From the NCBI RefSeq assembly GCF_905171765.1, contig NC_053389.1, forward strand, positions 404,396,313-404,460,312: a stretch of 64,000 nt of DNA. The letters run 5' to 3'. Below are positions 57,965 through 64,000 of this stretch, in pieces (the stretch's first letter is position 1; each line of letters starts with the position of its first letter). Both the position numbers and the translations under genes were made by a program. A model generated the notes under the pieces. That model worked only from the letters and a program-made list of their open reading frames with translations, did no database searches and had not been told where the DNA came from. Source of the stretch: Bufo bufo. Its lineage: Eukaryota > Chordata > Amphibia > Anura > Bufonidae.

Positions 57965-58110
57965 GGAATGAGTTCAGTCACTTCGGTGCGCAATCCCGTC
58001 CTGCAGCGCGTGATCCCGCAAGACCTGCCGCTGTAGGTCACGGGTCTCGTGGGATCACGCGCCGCAGGATGGGATTGCGCACCGAAGTGACTGACATTGA
58101 ATCAATGCTT
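57965..58110. repeat. Palindrome 4 of C1
   Basis: 'gtcacttcggtgcgcaatcc' and its inverse (near 58070-58092) enclose a GC-rich centre with 'gcgtgatcccg' / 'cgggatcacgc'-type inner arms. Beyond it, to 58520, lies non-coding sequence that ends in the C1 right terminus. Confidence 0.85.
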
Positions 58111-58528
58111 TCCTATGGGGAAAAATCTGACCCTGGAGGTCATCATGCAGAGTGTGAGGACGTCCAGCGTCAGATACCGGACCAAAGGTCTGTTTTACTC
58201 CAGGAAGCCCTCAGGTGGCTGCCAGTGACTAGAGGCCGACTTATTGCTGGGACGTAAACAATGCAGCTTCTCTAGAACATTGCAGCTCGATTTGCAAAAG
58301 GGACACTGTACCCAGACCACGTCAATGAGCTGAAGTGGTCTGGGTGCCTTTTGTGTCGCTTTAACTTTGAAATCTTATTAAAGATTGTGTAGGGTGTGGC
58401 TGGAGGCGGGGCATGGAGGCGGGACAAGGGTGGGGCTTGCAGCAGAACATGGGTGGGGCCTGTAAGGGGGCCCTTGATTTATTTTGCCCGGGGGCCCTGA
58501 GGGTTCTCAGTCTGCCCCTGCGTGTGTC

Positions 58529-60003
58529 TTAGGTTTTTCTGAATGACACTATCAGTACCTTCAATGTAAGATATCCTTTTTGGGATAGATTTCAAGTAGG
58601 CCTCAAATACTAGAAACTAGTTATTTTGAGAATGTCAAATTTGGAAATAGTTTTTCAACCCAGAAAAAAAAAAGTGCTTTTACGGTCACTAGAAATAACT
58701 TGACCAGCTAAAACAGTACAGATTTGGTTGAATAGAAATGTGAGGCCTGTTTTTTTTTGCGCTGTGTGACAGGTATAGGTTTAATCACAGAATCAGACTT
58801 CTATCTGCACGGTAGCGTGTGTCTTAGGTTTTTCTGAATGACACTATCAGTACCTTCAATGTAAGATATCCTTTTTGGGATAGATTTCAAGTAGGCCTCA
58901 AATACCAGAAACTAGTTATTTTGAGAATGGCAAATTTGGGAATAGTTTTTCAACCCAGAAAAAAAGATGTGCTTTTAAGGTCACTAGAAATAACTTGACC
59001 AGCTAAAACAGTACAGATTTGGTTGAATAGAAATGTGAGGCCTGTTTTTTTTTGCGCTGTGTGACAGGTATAGGTTTAATCACAGAATCAGACTTCTATC
59101 TGCACGGTAGCGTGTGTCTTAGGTTTTTCTGAATGACACTATCAGTACCTTCAATGTAAGATATCCTTTTTGGGATAGATTTCAAGTAGGCCTCAAATAC
59201 CAGAAACTAGTTATTTTGAGAATGGCAAATTTGGGAATAGTTTTTCAACCCAGAAAAAAAAATGTGCTTTTACGGTCACTAGAAATAACTTGACCAGCTA
59301 AAACAGTACAGATTTGGTTGAATAGAAATGTGAGGCCTGTTTTTTTTTGCGCTGTGTGACAGGTATAGCTTTAATCACAGAATCAGACTTCTATCAGCAC
59401 GCTAGCGTGTGTCTTAGGTTTTTCTGAATGGCACTATCAGCACCTTCAATGTAAGATATCCTTTTTGGGATAGATTTCAAGTAGGCCTCAAATACCAAAA
59501 ACTTGTTATTTTGAGAATGGAAAATTTGGGAATAGTTTTTCAACCCAGAAAAAAAAATGTGCTTTTACGGCCACTAGAAATAACTTGACCAGCTAAAACA
59601 GTACAGATTTGGTTGAATAGAAATGTGAGGCCTGTTTTTTTTTGCGCTATGTGACAGGTATAGGTTTACTCACAGAATCAGACTTCTATCAGCACGGTAG
59701 CGTGTGTCTTAGGTTTTTCTGAATGGCACTATCAGCACCTTCAATGTAAGATATCCTTTTTGGGATAGATTTCAAGTAGGCCTCAAATACCAGAAACTAG
59801 TTATTTTGAGAATGGCAAATTTGGGAATAGTTTTTCAACCCAGAAAAAAAATTGTGCTTTTACGGTCACTAGAAATAACTTGACCAGCTAAAACAGTACA
59901 GATTTGGTTGAATAGAAATGTGAGGCCTGTTTTTTTTTGCGCTGTGTGACAGGTATCGGTTTAATCACAGAATCAGACTTCTATCTGCACGGTAGCGTGT
60001 GTC
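58529..60003 (-). repeat. ~297-bp satellite, block 2 (5 units)
   Basis: The satellite continues beyond C1 for five units (markers near 58700, 58997, 59289, 59583, 59881) and is then cut again by C2. The unit at 58521-58528 resumes at exactly the base interrupted by C1. Units here are mostly of the 'aataccagaaactag' type and share a poly-A variant, so they are closer to each other than to the units at 52-54 kb. Confidence 0.92.
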
Positions 60004-61317
60004 CAGGGGCGGACTGACCGGTCGGGCACTTCGGGCATGGTCCGAGGGCCCGGGCGGGATGGGGGCCCGCCGCAGAATAATATTATTTATTATCAGCAGC
60101 GCAGTGGAAGAGTCTCTCCCTCCTCCCTGTGCTGCTGCTGCTGCTGCGGCCAAGAAGAAGAGGGACAGGGGGAGGGGCTGTGGCCAATGAAGATAACTGA
60201 GCTGTTAATACAAATGCAGGAGGCGGGTGCCGGAATCAAATAGCCGGCACCCGACCTCTATGACAGGGAGCTGCACGGTGCAGCTCCCTGTCACAGAGGT
60301 CGGGTGCCGGCTATTTGATTCCGGCACCCGCCTCCTGCATTTGTATTAAAAGCTCAGTTATCTTCATTGGTGGCGCCCCCCCCCCAGTATAATAAACATT
60401 GAGTGCGCCCCCCCCCTAGTATAGTAAACATTGAGTGCGGCGCCCCCCCCCCAGTATAATAAACATTGAGTGCGGCCCCCCCCCCCGTATAATTAACATT
60501 GGTGGCGCAGTGGGAAGTGCCAATGAGGGTTAAAATAAATAAATAAAAATTAACTCACCTCCTCCAATTGGTCGCGTAGCTGCCGGTCTCCTGTTTTCTT
60601 CAGGACCTGTGTTGACGTCACTGAGCTCCATCACATGGTCCATTACCATGGTGATGGATCATGTGATGTATCATGTGATGAGCACAGTGATGTCACCACA
60701 GGTCCTGCGTCCTGAAGAAAGTACAGAAGACCGGCTGCTACTCGATCAATTGGAGGAGGTGAGTTAATTTTTATTTATTTTTTTAACCCTCATTGGCACT
60801 GCCCACCAATGTTTATATATTTATTATACTGGTGAGGGGGGGGCGCACTGCCCACCAATGTTTATATATTTATTATACTAGGGAGCGGGGGGCGCACTGC
60901 CCACCAATGTTTATATGTTTATTATACTGGGGTGTTGGGGGGGCGCACTGCGCCACCAATGTTTATATGTTTATTATACTAGGGAGGGGGGGCGCACTGC
61001 AACAACAATGTGTATTATGTTGGGGGGGCGCACTGCGCCACCAATGTTTATATGTTTATCCCAAAAAGGATATCTTACATTGAAGGTACTGATAGTGTCA
61101 TTCAGAAAAACCTAAGACACACGCTACCGTGCTGATAGAAGTCTGATTTTGTGATTAAACCTATACCTGTCACACAGCGCAAAAAAAAACAGGCCTCACA
61201 TTTCTATTCAACCAAATGTGTACTGTTTTAGCTGGTCAAGTTATTTCTAGTGGCCGTAAAAGCACATTTTTTTTTCTGGGTTGAAAAACTATTCCCAAAT
61301 TTGCCATTCTCAAAATA

Positions 61318-62938
61318 CAGTCTTGTGAAAAAATTAGGACACCCTTTGAAAGCATGTGGTTTTTTGTAACATTTTTAATAAATGGTTATTTAATCTCCGT
61401 TTCAACAATACAGAGAGATTAAAGTAATCCGACTAAACAAAGAAAACTGAAGAAAAGTCTTTTCAAGATCTTCTGTAAATGTCATTCTACAAAAATGCCT
61501 ATTCTAACTGAGGAAAAAGATAGGACACCCTTGCCCCTAATAGCGAGTGTTACCTCCTTTGGCTGAAATAACTGCAGTGAGACGGTTCTTGTAGCCATCT
61601 ACCAGTCTTCGACATCGGTCTGAGGAAATTTTACCCCACTCCTCAATGCAGAACTTTTTCAGCTGTGAGATGTTTGAGGGGTTTCTTGCACGTACAGCCC
61701 TTTTCAAGTCACCCCACAGCATCTCAATGGGATTCAAATCTGGACTTTGACTTGGCCATTCCAGGACTCTCCATTTCTTCTTTTTCAGCCAATCTTTGGT
61801 TGATTTACTAGTATGTTTTGGGTCATTGTCATGTTGCATGGTCCAGTTCCGCTTCAGCTTTAATTTTCTAACTGATGGTCTCACATGTTCTTCAAGCACC
61901 TTCTGATACACAGTAGAATTCATCGTGGATTCTATGATGGTGAGCTGACCAGGTCCTGCTGCAGCAAAGCAGCCCCAAACCATGACACTTCCACCTCCAT
62001 GCTTCACAGTTGGTATGAGGTTCTTTTCTTGGAATGCTGTGTTTGGTTTACGCCAAACATGTCCTCTGCTGTTGTGTCCAAATAATTCAATTTTGGACTC
62101 ATCTGTCCAAAGAACATTATTCCAGAAGTCCTGGTCTTTGTCAACTTTATCGCTGGCAAATGTCAGTCTGGCCTCGATGTTTCTCTTGGAAAGCAAAGGT
62201 TTCCTCCTTGCACACCTCCCATGCAAGTTAAACTTGTACAGTCTCTTTCTGATTGTAGAGGCATGTACTTCTACATCAACAGTAGCCAGAGCCTGCTGTA
62301 GTTCTCGAGATGACACTTTAGGGTTTTTGGATACCTCTTTTAGCATCTTGCGGTCTGCTCTTGGGGTGAACTTGCTGGGGCGACCAGTCCTGGGCATGTT
62401 GGCAGTTGTTTTGAAAGCCCTCCACTTGTAGACTATCTTCCGGACAGTGGAATGGCTGATTTCAAAATCTTTTGAGATCTTTTTAAATCCCTTCCCAGAC
62501 TCATAGGCTGCTACAATCTTTTTTCTGAAGTCCTCTGACAGCTCTTTTGCTCTCACCATGGTGCTCACTCTCACTTCAACAGTCAGGAGCACACCAAACT
62601 AAATGTCTGAGGTTTAAATAGGGCAAGCCTCATTCAACATGCAGAGTAACGATCTACTAATTATGTGCACCTGGTGTGATATACCTGTGTGAGATCTGAG
62701 CCAATTTAAGAGGGAATACATGTGAGGGTGTCCTATCTTTTTCCTCAGTTAGAATAGGCATTTTTGTAGAATGACATTTACAGAAGATCTTGAAAAGACT
62801 TTTCTTCAGTTTTCTTTGTTTAGTTGGATTACTTTAATCTCTCTGTATTGTTGAAACGGAGATGAAATAACCATTTATTAAAAATGTTACAAAAAACCAC
62901 ATGCTTTCAAAGGGTGTCCTAATTTTTTCACATGACTG
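61318..62938 (-). mobile_element. Tc1-group element with ~210-230-bp IR/DR termini, complete
   Basis: Flanked by TA (61316-61317 and 62939-62940). Termini CAGTCTTGTGAAAAAATTAG and CAGTCATGTGAAAAAATTAG. The inverted repeats extend about 210-230 bp, and each contains an outer and an inner direct repeat with AGGACACCCTT (inner copies near 61522 and 62735). This is the IR/DR layout of the Sleeping Beauty-type branch. 1621 bp in total, with one intact transposase. Confidence 0.95.
61537..62559 (-). CDS. Tc1 transposase, DD34E type, intact
   Basis: 340 aa from ATG 62559-62557 (MVRAKELSEDFRKK) to the stop at 61537. An in-frame GTG lies 11 codons upstream, but the ATG matches the conserved Tc1 N-terminus. 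Two helix-turn-helix domains (about 5-55 and 68-115) joined by a GRPS linker bind the direct repeats of the termini. A nuclear-targeting basic stretch lies near 115-120. The catalytic domain has LWTDES (D153), the glycine-rich KHGGGSVMVWG, QHDNDPKHTS (D244) and SPDLNPIE (E279), with 34 residues between D244 and E279. No stop, frameshift or missing key residue. Acts at TA dinucleotides in nuclear DNA. The gene's terminal TAA side lies close to the left terminal repeat, as usual. It could be active. Confidence 0.94.
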   Translation of the reverse strand: MVRAKELSEDFRKKIVAAYESGKGFKKISKDFEISHSTVRKIVYKWRAFKTTANMPRTGRPSKFTPRADRKMLKEVSKNPKVSSRELQQALATVDVEVHASTIRKRLYKFNLHGRCARRKPLLSKRNIEARLTFASDKVDKDQDFWNNVLWTDESKIELFGHNSRGHVWRKPNTAFQEKNLIPTVKHGGGSVMVWGCFAAAGPGQLTIIESTMNSTVYQKVLEEHVRPSVRKLKLKRNWTMQHDNDPKHTSKSTKDWLKKKKWRVLEWPSQSPDLNPIEMLWGDLKRAVRARNPSNISQLKKFCIEEWGKISSDRCRRLVDGYKNRLTAVISAKGGNTRY

Positions 62939-64000
62939 TAACTAGTTTCTGGTATTTGAGGCCTACTTGAAATCTATCCCAAAAAGGATATCTTACATTG
63001 AAGGTACTGATAGTGTCATTCAGAAAAACCTAAGATACACGTTACCGTGCAGATAGAAGTCTGATTCTGTGATTAAACCTTTACCTGTCACACAGCGCAA
63101 AAAAAAACAGGCCTCACATTTCTATTCAACCAAATCTGTACTGTTTTAGCTGGTCAAGTTATTTCTAGTGACCGTAAAAGCACATTTTTTTTTCTGGGTT
63201 GAAAAACTATTCCCAAATTTGCCATGGGAGGGGGGGCGCACTGCGCCACCAATGTTTATTATATTGACCTTCTACTACGCATTCTGCATTAAAGAATGCT
63301 ATTATTTTCCCTTATAACCATGTTGTTATAAGGGAAAGTAATACAGTGAATAGACTTTCATCCTAGCAACCATGCGTGAAAATCGCACGGTTCAACCGGA
63401 AGGATGGATCCGGCATTCAGGCAAATCTTCAGTTTTTTTCGCCAGAGATAAAAACGTAGAATGCTGCGGTTTTATCTTTTGCCTGATCAGTCAAAAAGAC
63501 TGACCTGAAGACATCTTTTCCGGTATAGAGCCCCTGTGACGGAACTCTATGCCGGAAATGAAAAACGCTAATGTGAAAGTACCCTAAAATATTAAGTTTA
63601 AATCCCCCCCTTTCCCAATTTTACATATAAAATATATAAACAATAAATAAACATATTACATAGCGCTGCGTCCGAAAAGTCCAAACTATTAAATTATTAA
63701 AAAATATCTCCTATGCGGTGAGCATTCGCCATTTTTAGTCACCTTGTCACCCCAAAAAATAGGATAGGACTGTTCTATTTTGGGCCGAACGTTTCATAAA
63801 ATGCAAAATGCACGCAGCTTTTTTTGGTGTTTTTTTGCACGGTATTGAGTATCGCAATACTTTTTTATGGTGACGAAAGCGAATCAAAACTTTGGTATCA
63901 AAACAACCCTACGCTAATCTGATCGGCGTAGCGTTGTCACGATACCAAAATTTTGATTCAGTTTTGATTTGGCGACTAAAAATGTAATTTGGCTCCTAAA

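Larger units (their letters stand above)
55059..58520. mobile_element. Nonautonomous hAT-like element C1, palindrome-rich
   Basis: Starts CAGGGGCGGACTGACC and ends with the inverse GTCTGCCCCTG; 8-bp duplication CGTGTGTC on both sides (55051-55058 and 58521-58528). 3462 bp without a coding frame for a transposase. It is assembled from several long palindromes, tandem GC-rich repeats and a MITE-like segment. The 8-bp duplication and CAGGG start point to a hAT-type transposase supplied elsewhere. Confidence 0.9.
61060..63225 (+). repeat. Inverted satellite fragment inside C2
   Basis: About 545 bp (1.8 units) of the 297-bp satellite in the opposite orientation to the main array, split by a Tc1 element: 61060-61317 and 62939-63225. 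Its edges ('tttat|cccaaa' and 'gccat|gggag') have no duplication, so it was not placed by a transposase. Confidence 0.88.
47194..64000 (-). mobile_element. hAT element, family A, copy A3, with a giant 5' array
   Basis: Minus-strand copy. Its 3' terminus starts TAGAGTTGAGCGAAC at 47194. Then come the 3' repeats, the transposase (51867 down to 48403) and, upstream of the start codon, the ~297-bp subterminal repeat. That repeat continues past 60 kb and is interrupted by elements C1 and C2. No 5' terminus is seen before the window ends, so either the element is at least 16.8 kb or the satellite has outgrown the element. Confidence 0.8.
60004..64000. mobile_element. Element C2, second copy of C (interrupted, runs off window)
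   Basis: Same start CAGGGGCGGACTGACC with the same preceding satellite bases CGTGTGTC (59996-60003). Follows C1 closely to 61059, is interrupted by an inverted satellite fragment (61060-63225), and resumes at 63226 with 'gggaggggg', continuing to the window end. The right terminus is not reached. Compared with C1, seven bases (TATACTA) are missing at the interruption. Confidence 0.9.

Noticed and set aside
57444..58041. Several repetitive frames over the 26-bp array in C1
   Set aside because: Open only because the repeat has no stops; both strands give equally long frames.
55059..58520. C1 as a host promoter or gene because of GC-rich sequence and TGACGTCA sites
   Set aside because: The sites are inside palindromes of a repeated element with target duplications and there is no adjacent coding sequence.
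52000..60000. The 297-bp array as a centromeric satellite
   Set aside because: The unit length alone is not evidence. The unit traces to a hAT 5' region and nothing in the window indicates a centromere.
1..64000. CRISPR-like or bacterial regulatory features
   Set aside because: The many direct repeats have no regular unique spacers. Everything else points to a vertebrate nuclear genome, so tandem arrays were read as satellites.

Overview
The window looks like repeat-dense, gene-free DNA from a large vertebrate genome, most likely an amphibian (frog or toad). I find no host protein-coding gene, tRNA, rRNA or CRISPR. Almost everything recognisable is a transposon, a transposon relic or a tandem repeat. 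The amphibian call is an inference from the mix: Ac-like hAT elements, several Tc1-group elements, a DIRS-type tyrosine-recombinase retrotransposon, a Penelope-like fragment, CR1/L2 LINE debris and foldback MITEs. I could not run a repeat library.

Layout. 0-1.9 kb: a minisatellite, then a hammerhead-ribozyme-like motif. 1.9-12.5 kb: a minus-strand hAT element (family B, copy B1), split by a plus-strand hAT of a second family (A1, 3413-7772, perfect 8-bp target duplication) and by a 456-bp foldback insert. 12.7-16.2 kb: a CR1-like LINE tail carrying a Tc1 element with one nonsense codon, next to a Penelope-like endonuclease relic. 17.1-18.0 kb: an internally deleted Tc1 element. 20.2-25.1 kb: a three-level nest, with a short hAT-like element (E) holding hAT copy B2, which holds a MITE. 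26.9-27.5 kb: L2-like reverse transcriptase debris. 29.9-33.0 kb: the 5' end of a third hAT-like family (D) made of ~170-bp tandem repeats, with an intact DD37E Tc1/mariner element inside. 33.0-36.0 kb: a broken DIRS element ending at a foldback MITE. The MITE is fused to a 5'-truncated A-family hAT (A2, to 40.8 kb). 41-47 kb: MITEs and an inverted minisatellite block. 47.2-64 kb: hAT copy A3 on the minus strand. Its transposase has a single nonsense codon. Its 5' noncoding region is expanded into a ~297-bp satellite of at least 16 direct units, invaded by a palindrome-rich nonautonomous element (C1, C2).

How it fits together. The A, B and D families share a layout: Ac-type 5'-TAG termini and subterminal tandem repeats. 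A and B also share a transposase with an RG-rich N-terminus, an acidic segment with a D/E-D-E-T-Q motif, a BED finger, a hAT catalytic core and a C-terminal dimerisation region. In A3 the subterminal repeat has become a true satellite. C1 and C2 sit at the same nucleotide of two satellite units, which suggests the array grew by duplicating blocks that already held the insertion. Two transposases are uninterrupted and keep their catalytic triads: 30708-31724 (DD37E) and 61537-62559 (DD34E).
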